Shown piece after piece: positions 1 through 9,152 of a DNA stretch of 64,000 nt. Each line of letters begins with the position of its first letter. Positions within the stretch are counted from its first letter, which is position 1. The notes under the pieces are model-generated. The model made no database searches and was not told the DNA's origin. It saw nothing but the letters and a program-made list of their open reading frames with translations. Origin of the DNA: Megalonaias nervosa (taxonomy: Eukaryota > Mollusca > Bivalvia > Unionida > Unionidae); contig JAECUM010003716.1 of assembly GCA_016617855.1 (NCBI GenBank), positions 62,001-126,000 on the forward strand, given 5' to 3'. The position numbers and the translations under genes were made by a program.

Positions 1-460
1 CTGTTCTAGAACACAGAAAAGGAAGTGATCAGTCTGTCTGATACCTTCTCAACTGATTGATCTTTCGATCAAATTAAGAATCAGTTATTTGATTATTTTA
101 TTTATTTAGACATAAATATATAGACCTGACCCCCTACCAAAAAAACTTCTATTTCCTTTCATAACAACTGAAAATGGCATTTTGTTCTGATCCTGTCAGA
201 ACAAAAGATTCTAAATCTAAATGTGATATGTATATTTTGTAAACAAATAATGTTATATTGTTTGGGGTTTTTTCTTCTTCTGATAAAGTGGAATACATTT
301 CACATCTTTTGGTATCTCTAAAACCTTGACAATTTTTCTATAACAATGTGTCCTGTGCTTTTCATCTTCGTGTTGATCGATAAGCGATGAAATAAGGTCT
401 AGGAGAGAAGGAGGAAGGTGAAAGTCAAACATTTTGGCAGAGTTACGGAGTCTGAAACAA
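1..460. other. AT-rich left edge, no gene recognised
   Basis: No convincing coding frame. The stretch is AT-rich and contains one perfect short hairpin (180-206) and otherwise no repeat I can name. It may be the outer part of the viral element, but no terminal inverted repeat matching the right side was recognised. Confidence 0.5.
180..206. repeat. Perfect 11-bp hairpin with 5-nt loop
   Basis: The arm TTTTGTTCTGA at 180-190 is exactly complementary to TCAGAACAAAA at 196-206, with loop TCCTG. Its role is unknown; it lies upstream of the first small ORF. Confidence 0.6.
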
Positions 461-676
461 ATGTATCAGACTTTTTTAATACGACCCAAGAGAAAAAGAC
501 CTTCCCGATCCAAACAGTCCAACCCCGTCCACACGCCTACTACGCCTGAGATACCAACACTAGTTATTTCTACTAAATCATCGACAGTAGCATGTCCAGA
601 AGTAGGCCTTGGTCGTGAAAAAGGGATAATCAGTCAAAGGTCATCACTTCCCGTTCCTAAGTTTGTTTTTTTTTAA
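461..676 (+). CDS. Small basic protein, unrecognised, with histone-type 3' hairpin downstream
   Basis: A 71-72 aa open frame starting at the first ATG (461) and ending at TAA 674-676; the frame is open slightly further upstream without an ATG. The N-terminal third is strongly basic (RPKRKRPSRSKQ) and the rest is Ser/Thr/Pro-rich, so a nucleic-acid-binding or nuclear role is possible but only inferred. I do not recognise a family. Its main interest is position: 29 nt after the stop lies a near-perfect histone mRNA-type stem-loop (706-721), which suggests this is the 3' end of a real transcription unit rather than a chance ORF. The coding part may be truncated or spliced upstream of what is visible. 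Confidence 0.35.
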   Translation: MYQTFLIRPKRKRPSRSKQSNPVHTPTTPEIPTLVISTKSSTVACPEVGLGREKGIISQRSSLPVPKFVFF

Positions 677-705
677 AAAAGAAAAACAAAAAACAAACAC
701 CCAAC

Positions 706-721
706 GGTCCTTTTCAGGGCC
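706..721 (+). terminator. Histone mRNA-type 3' stem-loop
   Basis: GGTCCTTTTCAGGGCC forms a 6-bp stem (one G-U pair) with the 4-nt loop TTTC, differing at one base from the metazoan replication-dependent histone 3' stem-loop core. The 5' flank CCAAC and 3' flank ACC also fit. A purine-rich TCTCGAAAAG lies about 10 nt downstream, where U7 snRNA would pair in a histone gene. Family knowledge: SLBP and U7 snRNP direct cleavage without polyadenylation. Use here is inferred. Confidence 0.6.
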
Positions 722-1084
722 ACCTATTTCTCTCGAAAAGGGACTACTCAGTCTATTCCTAAATCAATTAAAACTAAAAATCCCTTTTTTCCTATGATGT
801 ACGTGTGTGAGTGCGCGAGTGTAGTCCTTATAAAAATTAAAACCAAGATACACTTACTTTTTCTTTCTGGTATATTCTCTGGTACAAATTTACAATCCAA
901 TTTCACAACACATCACTTTGAAAAGTTCGTTATTCTTCTTTGTCTTTTCACTCTCTCCTTTTCTGAATTTCTACACTGTCACAGGTGTTTCCTCTTCTTC
1001 ATCACTTTCTTCTCGTCATCTTTTCTTCCCTTTCTGGACGTGTCTGGGTTCTTCCTTTTCGGAGCGAACATCTTCTTCCTGGTC

Positions 1085-1363
1085 TTAACCCCTCTCCCCC
1101 TTCTGCTCCTGTTGTTTCTTAGGACAGTCTGAAGGCCAATGTCCTTTCTCTTGATAATGATAACAGGTATCTTGAACTTTGACTCTTTTAATGCCTGTCT
1201 CGCTTTGACGTTGTGAACATTCAGAAGACCAATACCCTTTTTTTCTAACAGATATAGCAAGTATATTGACTTTTTTATCTAGAAAGGAGGGGCAGTAGAC
1301 CGTCGGCTTCTCTGAATAAAACCTTCGTCTGATCAGAAGTTTGATCTGTGTTAGTTCTTCCAT
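1085..1363 (-). pseudogene. Tandem CCHC zinc-knuckle protein remnant
   Basis: Minus-strand open frame of 92 aa beginning at the ATG complementary to 1361-1363. Two zinc-knuckle-like blocks are visible: KKGYWSSEC (about 1215-1245) and CYHYQEKGHWPSDC (about 1125-1170), the pattern of retroviral nucleocapsid-type CX2CX4HX4C knuckles, followed by a Lys/Gln/Glu-rich tail that continues in other frames to about 980. Both knuckles are damaged: the first CxxC lies in another frame across an A-run, and the second has Tyr in place of the second Cys. The family role is single-stranded nucleic-acid binding. It is divergently transcribed from the polymerase gene with a shared promoter-like segment between them. 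Such a gene is not a standard Polinton component that I know of; origin from a retroelement Gag is possible. Confidence 0.5.
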
Positions 1364-1400
1364 CGTTATGGTAAGATTGAGAGTGAAATAAATACCTTGA

Positions 1401-1439
1401 GGGAAGACACTGACCCTTTATATAGGGAAGACACCGACC
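1401..1439. promoter_or_regulatory. Candidate divergent promoter with palindromic TATA
   Basis: Two near-identical 15-mers, GGGAAGACACTGACC (1401-1415) and GGGAAGACACCGACC (1425-1439), overlap the ends of CCCTTTATATAGGG (1414-1427), which reads as a TATA-like box on both strands. It lies about 65-75 nt upstream of the polymerase ATG (1503, plus) and about 40 nt upstream of the zinc-knuckle ATG (1363, minus). Bidirectional promoter function is inferred from this geometry. Confidence 0.45.
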
Positions 1440-1502
1440 ATACATTGATATATTGGGGATCATGGCGTTTAAAATGTAGTCATTTGACCTTTTGCAATCA
1501 AG

Positions 1503-4500
1503 ATGAAACGATCGCATAATTTCCTGAAGAAGGGAGAAGAAAGTAAGACGCAGCAACCTGACCTATCGCCTCGCACAGTAGCTGAAGTCTTGGCTCAAAT
1601 TCATGCCAGCGATTTCGAAGACGACATGAGTGAGCCAGAATCCAGACCCAGAGAGTCTACACCAAACCAAGATTCACCACCATTAACCCCTGAAAAGTAC
1701 TGCCACATTCAAGAAACGGATACACGCTTCTCTACAAAATTTAGAACCACAGCCTACACGTATACGGTGAAATTTAAAGATTTCAAGTCGGACGTACCGC
1801 TGGAGAAAGCAGAGGGGTTCATCACCGATTTGTGGGATTCTTTGTTAACCATAGTGAAACAGCGATGTCTAGCCAAAGAAGACGATCGCTTGATACTTTC
1901 CATTTATCACGACAGTCTGAAGGCCTCTGTTTGGATCGAGTTTAGCAGGGCATTAGATTTGACACCTTCTAAAGTCATCGACAAAATTCAACACGTGCAG
2001 CAGTCCAGCGTCAAGTTTCACATCACCGATGGAAAAGCGACACTGTACATGGCCCACATTTCTCTTCCCAAAGGGGCCGGACGCAAAATGGTGCTATTGG
2101 TGGACGACCTTCGCAGCACAAAAAAGAACCTCGTCCGAATTAACAACCCTCAAGACCAGATGTGTTTAGCCAGGGCCATCGTGATGGGACGAATGTATGC
2201 CGACAAGAAAGACACGGCAAAATGGAAAAGAACCTGGAAAACTATTCGACAATCGGACTGAGCCAAACAACGAAGAGAAGCAGAACTCCTGTTCCAACAA
2301 GCTGGACTGTCCAAAGACACACCTGTGGCATTCCCGAAATGCAAAAATTGTAAGACGTATTGGCTCCACGCTACAGCTTGAAAATATACTCTCTAGAAGG
2401 GCGTGGACCACTGAGGCAAACATTTCAATGACGGAATATATATTCACGTCTATCATCACGATGAACATTTCGATGCCATTGCCAGTATCACAAAATTCCT
2501 GAGATACAGTTATTATTGTGAGAAATGTGACTATGGCTATAACAATCGAGAGCAACACAAGCATTGTGGATCGAAATGTGAGGGATGTTTGGCCTCTAAA
2601 CCCTGTCTTGACGAAGGACAAGAACGAGTGCATTGCCCTGCTCGTTAGCGCACTTTTGTCAGCTCTGCCTGTTACCAACAACATCTCAAGACGCAAGGTT
2701 CAAAGCGGAAAAGTGCTTGCCAGCTCCTGAGATTGTGCCCGACTTGTGGACAAGGCATACGTAGCAATAATGCCAAGGCATACCTATGTCAAGGATAGAA
2801 ACAATGTCACATTTGTCACCAATTCGTGGTCTTGGAATACGAATCCTAAATTCAAAAATACCAACCCCAAGAGGAGGAAGAGGAAGATGACCAGAAGAAG
2901 AAAGGGAATTTCATCTTTTTTCATTTCGAATGCATGCAAGAGACCGGCATTCACATTCCTAATTTCTGCGTGGCTCATCGAGCGTGTGAGAAGTGCATCC
3001 AAGAGCCTATCTTTAGTCATTACCCTTACTGCAACAAGATTCCTGGAGGACGTGAAAAAATCTTTCAAGGCCCGAACACGCTGGCCGATTTCGTCCAATG
3101 GATCTTAGACCCTATCGACGAGACGTGGAGTCAAGAGGACATCGAACGCTAAGGAGATTGCCATCGCTATGCCACGGCGATGGATCACAATTTTTCGGGA
3201 TACGATGAACAGTTTCTTCTCAAATGCTATACGGAACAAAGTACCCAACGTCCTAAGTGACCTTGAACGGAGTCAAAATCATTTCCATGCAAGTGAGACA
3301 AATGCAGTTAACGATTCGATGAGTTACTTGGCCATGCCTTAGAGTCGAATGCCTAAAACGTTTGGAATTATATATGTGGCCAAAGGTTATTTTCCGCACT
3401 TTTTCAATACCGAAGCCAATCAACACACCGTTCTACCCCATCTGCCTGATGTTCACTACTACAATCCCGATAACAGGCGCAACAAACAACGAGAAGCTTT
3501 CTGCGCTTGGTACCACTCTCATGCCTCGTATTGTCGATCCGACGTGGATATTTTACTGGGTTGATGTGAAAAATGTCGAAAAGGGTTCATGGAGATCGAT
3601 CCTTTGAAAAAAGCCTGCACCATTACCAAAGCGTATTCCTTAGTGTACCGAAAATGATTCAAACCGGAGAAGACCCTTGCTGGCGTCCGCTCTCAAAGAA
3701 AAATTTTGTCAAACGTCAGTACTGGGTCAAAGCCTACGGTGGTTGCATTACTTGTGTTACAAGGAAGACAAATGGATCCAACACGCCCGAAACGGAGCAG
3801 GCGAAAGGACCATGGAAACGTATGCGGTGGATGGCTGGGACTTAGAAAACCCTAAGATCGTGTACGACTTTAACGGTTGCTTATTTCACAGATGTCCCAT
3901 CAGCTATCCTCAACGTGACACTAAAAATCAGTTTTTACAACGTACCATGGAAGACTTGTACGAAGCTACTTGTCAGCGACGCTTGAAGTTAGAACAGCAA
4001 GGATATCAATTTGTGGGAAAGTGGGAACACGACTGCGATAACTGTTTGAAACCCGATCCCGAGTTTAAACGTATCGTGGAAAGTTACAAGCTGGTGGACC
4101 CTCTGAACCCACGCGATAGTTTGAACGGAGGACGGAGGAATGCCACCTGTTTGCTATACCACGCCGATGGGGAGAAAGAAGAAGAAATCAAATACTAGGA
4201 CGTGTGTTGGTTGTATCCTTACGTGTGCAAATATTGTCACTTTTCCGCAGCAAACCCGCAAATGCTGACGGAACACATCGACGTGGACAACATTCGACAA
4301 TACGAAGGATTGATTAAATTTAAGGTCTTGCCTCACACCGACTTGTATCATCCGGTTTTACCTCACCATTGCCAAGGAAAACTAATGTTTCTCTTGTGCC
4401 ATACTTGTGCCGAAACGTGCAACCAAGACCAACCTTGTCAGCACACCCAGGAAGACCTCACCTTGAAAGGAACGTGGGTCAGCGTGGAATTGTTCAAAGC

Positions 4501-5480
4501 TCTGGACCTGGGATACCAATTGTTAGAAGTGTACGAAGTTTATCACTTTCCAGGACAGAACAGTACCACAAGGGTGACGAGACTCAGAAAGGCATTTTCG
4601 CAGACTACGTGGATGCCTTTTTAAAACTGAAACAAGAAGCCAGCAGCTATCCTACCTGTTGCCAGAGCCCCAACGACCAAAGGAAATTCAAAGATAAATA
4701 CTTGGAGCAGGAAGGCATCACTTTAGACCACGTGCAGAAAATCGAAGGTCGACGATCGTTTGCCAAAGTGATGTTAAATTGCTTGTGGAGCAAACTGGCA
4801 CAACGAACGTGTTTAACCAAGACGGAGTATTTGTCCGATCCTTCTCGCTACTTCCAGATGATTCACGACAAAACCAAATACATAAAACAAGTGGACGTCC
4901 TTCGTGAAGACTTGATCCTAGTGAATTATGAAGAAGAACTGGACTTTGTAGAAGCCGGCGAATTTCGAAATGTCATCATCGCGGATTTTGTGACACCCCA
5001 TGCTCGCTTAAAATTGTACGAAGCTTTAGAACTGTGTTAGGAGATCGTATGCTGTACTTTGACAAGGACAGTTACATCTACATCGATCGTTTGGGTCACC
5101 GGTACCCTGACATCGAAGGAGACCATTTAGGAACCTGGACGGACAATCACCCCAACGACACGATAATAAGTTTTGCTAGTGGCGGTCCCAAAACTTATGG
5201 CTACGAATACCGGGACCCCGAAGAGGAAGTGCACACCGAGTGTAATGTGAAAGGATTGACTCTCAATTATCGCACCAGTGAACTTTGGGGTCTGGAGGGG
5301 ATCAAGATTTTCTAGTGACCACCTACCAACCTCGCAAGATTATATGTTTACCCACACACCGAATCGTCAGTCGGCCTTTAGAAAAAGTGTATCAAATCGT
5401 GTACCAGAATCGAATGCGACTTCCCAACCACTTCAGTTTGCCGTGGTTCCAAGACGATATCCACCAACAAGAAGGATGAC
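1503..5480 (+). pseudogene. polB: Protein-primed family B DNA polymerase (Polinton/adintovirus type), decayed
   Basis: Remnant of the replicative polymerase that copies linear virus genomes from protein-capped ends. Readable blocks in order: an N-terminal domain open from ATG 1503 to TGA 2259; a Cys/His zinc-binding stretch around 2440-2780; Exo I near 2905-2960 (FFHFEC, His where the family has Asp); Exo II near 3180-3220 (HNFSGYD); Exo III near 3530-3560 (YCRSDVDIL); palm motif A at 4199 (DVCWLYP), directly preceded by TAG 4196-4198; motif B at 4765 (KVMLNCLWSKLAQR); motif C at 5055 (YFDKDS, Lys where the family has Thr). Further stops and frame changes occur, for example at 2259, around 2390, 3150-3350, 4560-4620, 5030-5040 and 5310. 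About 1320 codons fits the family. The gene is clearly inactive; identity is strong from motif order. Confidence 0.9.
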
Positions 5481-5544
5481 TTCGACACAGTAAGAATGGA
5501 GGGACCCACTGGGAACTCAGGTTCAAGCAATTCAATTTTCGTGT

Positions 5545-5860
5545 CTTCCTGCCTGACTATTGTGATTGTGCCAGTCGATTGGAAACGTTTAAAAAAACGG
5601 CCCACGGATAGGGATGGATTACCTACTTCGAATGTTTTAGCTAGAACAAGATTTGTCTACTTGGGACATGAGACTGGATTGGGATACGAAGTACAGTGTT
5701 TCAGTTGTGGTCGGAGGTTGTGTATGGATCCATGTATCTAGAAGGATTCAGCTATTCTGGAACATACTCGATGGTCTCCGCACTGTCCTTACCTTTCTTT
5801 GGCCTTTCCACCCATCACACTACGGCACGTTTATGACGGTACCCTAGAGAAGGTAGTACT
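5545..5860 (+). pseudogene. BIR-domain (IAP-like) protein, copy 1, broken
   Basis: BIR domains are zinc folds of inhibitor-of-apoptosis proteins that bind caspases or IAP-binding motifs. A BIR start (YCDCASRLETF, near 5550-5590) and BIR core (EVQCFSCG near 5690; EHTRWSPHC near 5760-5790) are read in different frames, with a TAG in the core. The spacing HTRWSPHC matches the H-x6-C zinc ligands. A Lys-rich tail follows to about 5900. There is no RING finger in sight. It begins within about 70 nt of the polymerase end and is followed by the second BIR gene, so it looks like a tandem duplication of an accessory viral gene. Baculoviruses, asfarviruses and malacoherpesviruses are known to carry IAP genes; capture from an animal host is inferred. 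Confidence 0.65.
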
Positions 5861-5889
5861 GTTGTCCAGGAAGAAAAAAAAGAAGACTT

Positions 5890-5990
5890 CCAAAACTAGG
5901 CATAAAAAAGGAAAAATGTACAAGCTCGAGACTTCATTACGACTAGTATAAAAAGGGAAAACGTCCAAGACCGATAGTTCATTGTAACTA
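5890..5990 (+). promoter_or_regulatory. Tandemly duplicated TATA promoter of second BIR gene
   Basis: Two adjacent segments of about 48 bp align: one starts CTAGGCATAAAAAAGGAAAA (about 5896) and the next CTAGTATAAAAAGGGAAAAC (about 5944). Each contains a TATA-like box; the second is the canonical TATAAAAA at 5947-5954, 55 nt before the ATG at 6010. This matches the TATAAAAA boxes ahead of other genes of the element. Confidence 0.5.
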
Positions 5991-6009
5991 CAAACACCAA
6001 GTTTGAAAG

Positions 6010-6595
6010 ATGAATCGATTTCAACAGACACCATTCAAGTTCGGTGATTCTCAAGTGGAGTGCGATGCTGTGTCTTGCGATGGCAGGGATGCCGTACGCT
6101 GTGACCTCAGCGCTTCAGCACCACACCATCATGGGAACTTTGATATGACCTCTACTACTACAGTACCTACCATTGAAAGTGATGTTGTACGTGTCAAACC
6201 TGACGGATGCGAAAGCGATGCCACTCGTTATCGTAGACTCTTTACTGGTTTTCATTGTCGATGTCATCCTCCACGTGAAACCATGCGACTACCACCCTAC
6301 GGATGTCATCCATGCCTGAGCAAACTATCGCGGGTTTCACCGTACCCTCATCGAAATGAGCCTGTGAAAGAAGAATATTCGTTACCTGATCGTTTGTCTG
6401 AATACTGCGACTTTGAAAGTCGATTCCTAACCTTTCAAGGAAAATGGCCTGAATATCTGGCGAAGGTGATAAGTCAAGTGCTTCTGTTGCGGTGTGTCAC
6501 TTTACCAGTGGGAAAAGAAAGATTCCGCTTACCTGGAACATGCTCGATGGTCTCCGAACTGTCACTACCTACCTATAGTGGGACTACCTCTTTAA
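6010..6595 (+). pseudogene. BIR-domain (IAP-like) protein, copy 2, broken
   Basis: Starts at ATG 6010 behind a TATAAAAA box. The first roughly 130 codons are Cys/Asp/His-containing and unrecognised; then a BIR begins (YCDFESRFLTFQGKWP, near 6400-6450). A short loss and frame change follow, after which the BIR core continues in another frame (CFCCG near 6485, then QWEKKDSAYLEHARWSPNC to about 6560), ending at TAA 6593-6595. The ligand spacing C-x2-C-x16-H-x6-C is exactly that of BIR domains. No RING domain is visible here; a further open frame follows at 6621. Role by family: binding or inhibition of apoptotic caspases in the infected cell; actual function in this virus is inferred. Its similarity to the copy at 5545 indicates tandem duplication. 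Confidence 0.75.
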
Positions 6596-6620
6596 TCTCT
6601 TGATGGATACTTCAGGATAG

Positions 6621-7031
6621 AAGATTGGTGGTTTGCCTGTGGAGTTGAGAGAACGCATTTACCGAGAGTTTGTCAAAATACAAGACCAACGCAAAGAACA
6701 ATTGGATCCGTTACGTCAACGTTGGTTTAACCACTGGTACCTGAATGCTATAAGAGCACTGATTCATTTGCAAGAGTTCCAGTGGTCAGACATTGTACAA
6801 CTGACCGAGGACCAGATGACTTTGGTTGCAACTCATCCTACTTCTTACAGCCTAGCCATACTACACCGCATTCCAGAGGAAAAGTTGGAGGGTTACCAAA
6901 ATCTTTTACACGAACAAATCTTGGTTCAAGAGGAAACGTCTGTGCGACGTGTGGTATGTGAGTTAGTGACTAAACAACTTGGATACGCCACTGGGGTACG
7001 ATCAGTTCTGTGCAAAAAGCAAAATTATTAA
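6621..7031 (+). CDS. Unrecognised protein, possible C-terminal part of the BIR gene
   Basis: Open frame of about 136 codons from just after a stop at 6618-6620 to TAA 7029-7031, with no ATG near its beginning (the first is at 6816). It is Leu/Gln/Glu-rich and predicted mainly helical (for example LPVELRERIYREFVKIQDQR), and ends with a segment RRVVCELVTKQLGY. Because it lacks a start and opens only about 25 nt after the BIR frame closes, it is probably the downstream part of the same broken gene. The RRVVC-LVT-LG pattern reappears in the next ORF at 7173. No family is recognised. Confidence 0.4.
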   Translation, partial: KIGGLPVELRERIYREFVKIQDQRKEQLDPLRQRWFNHWYLNAIRALIHLQEFQWSDIVQLTEDQMTLVATHPTSYSLAILHRIPEEKLEGYQNLLHEQILVQEETSVRRVVCELVTKQLGYATGVRSVLCKKQNY

Positions 7032-7047
7032 CTCCGACAAAAAGAGG

Positions 7048-7055
7048 TATAAAAA
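7048..7055 (+). promoter_or_regulatory. TATAAAAA box
   Basis: TATAAAAA 17 nt before ATG 7065; identical in sequence to boxes before the ATPase, the second BIR gene and the gene at 8761. If initiation is about 25-30 nt downstream, the ATG at 7065 would be at or before the cap site and the ORF at 7173 a better first cistron. Confidence 0.4.
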
Positions 7056-7064
7056 CTTGCTGTC

Positions 7065-7292
7065 ATGCCACGATCTTTATCATTAGTGATCAAACAATTC
7101 CCGTGGAAGGAAATCAATGACAGCATTCAGACTTTGGTGGATTACCAACGCTTTTAACGAGAACTGTATCTAATGAATTTGGGTCGTCGTGTAGTGTGTG
7201 TCTTAGTGACTTCCTTTCTGGGATTCGTTTTACCAGCCGATTTATTGTGGGCTCTGTACGATATGTATTGTGAGGTACCACCAAAAAGATGA
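7065..7292 (+). pseudogene. Small broken gene with hydrophobic C-terminus
   Basis: Two short frames: 7065-7157 (30 aa) and 7173-7292 (39 aa). The second contains RRVVCVLVTSFLGFVLPA, resembling the RRVVC-LVT-LG segment that ends the preceding ORF at 7031, so this may be a shrunken tandem copy of the same gene. The C-terminal half is hydrophobic and could form one membrane segment. No family is recognised. Confidence 0.3.
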
Positions 7293-7594
7293 TGGTGTTT
7301 CCTTTAAATGTACACGAGAAACTCTCTCTGTTAAAAGCCTCGCGCTTTCGTCTGCAAACTTCTCAACCTCTGTTTGAAGAAAAGTTTTTTTGTGAAATTT
7401 TAGCCACTGAAGATGCTTACGAAGTTGTGTGTATAGCTTGTTGATTACACTCTCACTGGAAAGATGTACGTGACTGGAAAAGTTTGGGTTTCGAGGCATG
7501 GACGAAAGAAGTGGCTTACATTGCCCAAGATTTGTGTTATGCATTCAAAGAAAAAAGTGAACTTACAGTGTCCAGTGAAAAGAGTGACCTTTAA
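7289..7594 (+). pseudogene. Unrecognised small gene with one in-frame stop
   Basis: A frame starting at ATG 7289 (overlapping the preceding stop) runs 51 codons to TGA 7442-7444 and continues in the same frame for another 49 codons to TAA 7592-7594. The sequence is Phe/Leu/Lys/Trp-rich (HSHWKDVRDWKSLGFEAWTK) and looks like a folded soluble domain. No family is recognised. It lies in the accessory block between the BIR genes and the packaging ATPase. Confidence 0.3.
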
Positions 7595-7674
7595 ACTTCT
7601 GTTAGCCACAGTACCAAAAGAAGAACCCGACACCGAGGAAAAACCACTCCATTCAGGACAAGACTATCATTGAC

Positions 7675-7899
7675 ATGGATATCCCCGAAAGGTCATTCCG
7701 GCATGACCCCTGTGTGACTGTGCCAAGTGTAGAGCCTCTAAGAACATTACAAACTGTCCCTAGGATACCACACCTTCATCACCAAAAATGTTGTACAGTG
7801 ACTTCGTTATATTCCACTTTGATCGTTTTGATGTGTATTTTATCGATGTACTTATCCATTTGGCTCTTATGCCTTTTTGTCTTTCGTGTTCCATTTTAA
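7675..7899 (+). CDS. Small putative membrane protein
   Basis: A 74-aa open frame from ATG 7675 to the TAA at 7897-7899. The C-terminal 30 residues are very hydrophobic (LYSTLIVLMCILSMYLSIWL) and would make one transmembrane helix. An alternative frame at 7788-8093 overlaps it. There is no TATA box nearby and no family match, so it may be a chance frame in decayed sequence. Confidence 0.2.
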   Translation: MDIPERSFRHDPCVTVPSVEPLRTLQTVPRIPHLHHQKCCTVTSLYSTLIVLMCILSMYLSIWLLCLFVFRVPF

Positions 7900-7933
7900 A
7901 AATGTTTTTGAAACAAATGTGTCCTGAAAAAAG

Positions 7934-7941
7934 TATAAAAA
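7934..7941 (+). promoter_or_regulatory. TATAAAAA box of the packaging ATPase
   Basis: TATAAAAA ends 45 nt before the ATPase ATG at 7987, a spacing that leaves a short 5' leader of roughly 15-20 nt. Confidence 0.55.
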
Positions 7942-7986
7942 CTCTTGTCGTGTCTGTCTTCGTTTCAAAAGTACATTCCCTGCACT

Positions 7987-8669
7987 ATGGCTACCTCTGC
8001 TGTCTCTGCTCCCTCTTCCACTACTTTCAAAGTCATCCACGAAAACTTAAATCGTGCCAGTTGGGAGGCCTTGTTTCTTCGCCATCCATTTAACATGTTA
8101 ATTGCTGGACCCAGCGGTTCTGGCAAAACCGAATTTGTCAAACGTTTGCTCGAACATAAACATCGTTTGATCGATCATCAACCTCCACGTATCGTGTGGT
8201 GTTACAAGGAGTGGGAATTGGCGTACAGCCTCCTGCGAGAGAGTCAAAGCGATTCCAACGTGTTTGTGGAAGGCATTCCTGGCGAAGACGACGGGATCGT
8301 GTCTGACCCCAGTCAAACTCATCTGGTCATCTTCGACGACATGTCAGGAGAAGATGAAGAAGAAATTAAACTGGTTTATGCGCAAAGGGCATCATTGCAA
8401 TGCCAGTGTCATTTATATTTCCCAAATTTGTTTCAACAAAGCAAAGTCCATCGCACCATTAGTCTCAATGCTCATTACGTGGTCTTGTTTAAAGGCCCTA
8501 GAGATCAATCGTAAGTGCAAGTGTTAGCCAAGCAGTTAGGAACTCCTTAGCTGACACATGCGTACGACGATGCTATTCAAACCCCTCACGCCTATTACTC
8601 GTGGATTTAAAACCCACGACCCCCGATTATTTGCGATTTCGTACCCATTTGTTTCGTCACTGGTGCTAA
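7987..8669 (+). pseudogene. Genome-packaging ATPase (FtsK/HerA, A32-like) of Polinton type
   Basis: Pumps viral DNA into preformed capsids in Polintons, adintoviruses and other DJR-capsid viruses. ATG 7987 follows a TATA box. The Walker A GPSGSGKTEF is at 8107-8136 (about residue 41) and the Walker B LVIFDD at 8323-8340. The third conserved region (VIYISQ, then KVHRTISLNAHYVVLFK) is present but split between frames: a frame change near 8365, another near 8430, a stop at 8513-8515, and further breaks before the C-terminal block, which ends at TAA 8667-8669. The total of about 227 codons matches the family. The nucleotide-binding motifs are intact but the gene cannot make a full-length protein. 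Confidence 0.9.
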
Positions 8670-8715
8670 GACGGAGGGCTTGTCGTCTACACTTCCCCGT
8701 CGACCTAAAAAAATC

Positions 8716-8723
8716 TATAAAAA
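8716..8723 (+). promoter_or_regulatory. TATAAAAA box
   Basis: TATAAAAA located 37 nt before ATG 8761, between the ATPase stop and the next gene. Confidence 0.5.
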
Positions 8724-8760
8724 TCTCGGACACTTTTCGTCGGTCTCACACATCGTGAAC

Positions 8761-9152
8761 ATGACATCCCTTCAGTCTCATCTTCCCGTCATATTGATTC
8801 ATGCCTTGTACGGCAACAGTCGCGAAAAAACCCCACAAATACGTGCTCGTGTCTTAGAAGCCAATCTCAGAGAAGTCATACGATGGTTTACCGTGACAGC
8901 ACGTCAATTACTGCAAGGCATCATTCACATTCCACATCAAACCAAACGCCTTTTTTTGAGAGAAGCAAAGTAGCCTTGACGTAACTGGCAGATCACCGCA
9001 TCGACACTCAAACCAAAAAGCAAATCATTTTCAAACCTGGATTTAGCTGTTCTCTTGGAGGTGTCATCATGTCCTCCCTCTTAAAATGGGATCCCAGTGC
9101 TCCCAAAGCCATCTCCAAGAAAAGAGCCACTCCCCGACCCGAGCGTTCCTAG
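8761..9152 (+). pseudogene. Small conserved Polinton-type protein, broken
   Basis: ATG 8761 opens a 70-codon frame ending at TAG 8971-8973. The matching continuation lies in another frame (about 8968-9152) and contains TKKQIIFKPGF followed by a Ser/Gly/Leu stretch. A helical N-terminal half, a basic middle, a KKQII block and a Gly-rich hydrophobic end is a layout seen in a small protein often encoded next to capsid genes in Polintons; its function is not established to my knowledge. A TATA box precedes it. Its position directly after the packaging ATPase supports a virion or packaging role, which is inference. Confidence 0.45.

Noticed and set aside
706..721. A real histone gene upstream of the stem-loop
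   Set aside because: The ORF at 461-676 shows no histone-fold sequence; it is merely basic. The same holds for the frames upstream of 17703.
2166..2696. Minus-strand frame of 176 aa
   Set aside because: Lies opposite the polymerase remnant, whose zinc-binding motifs are readable on the plus strand in this stretch.
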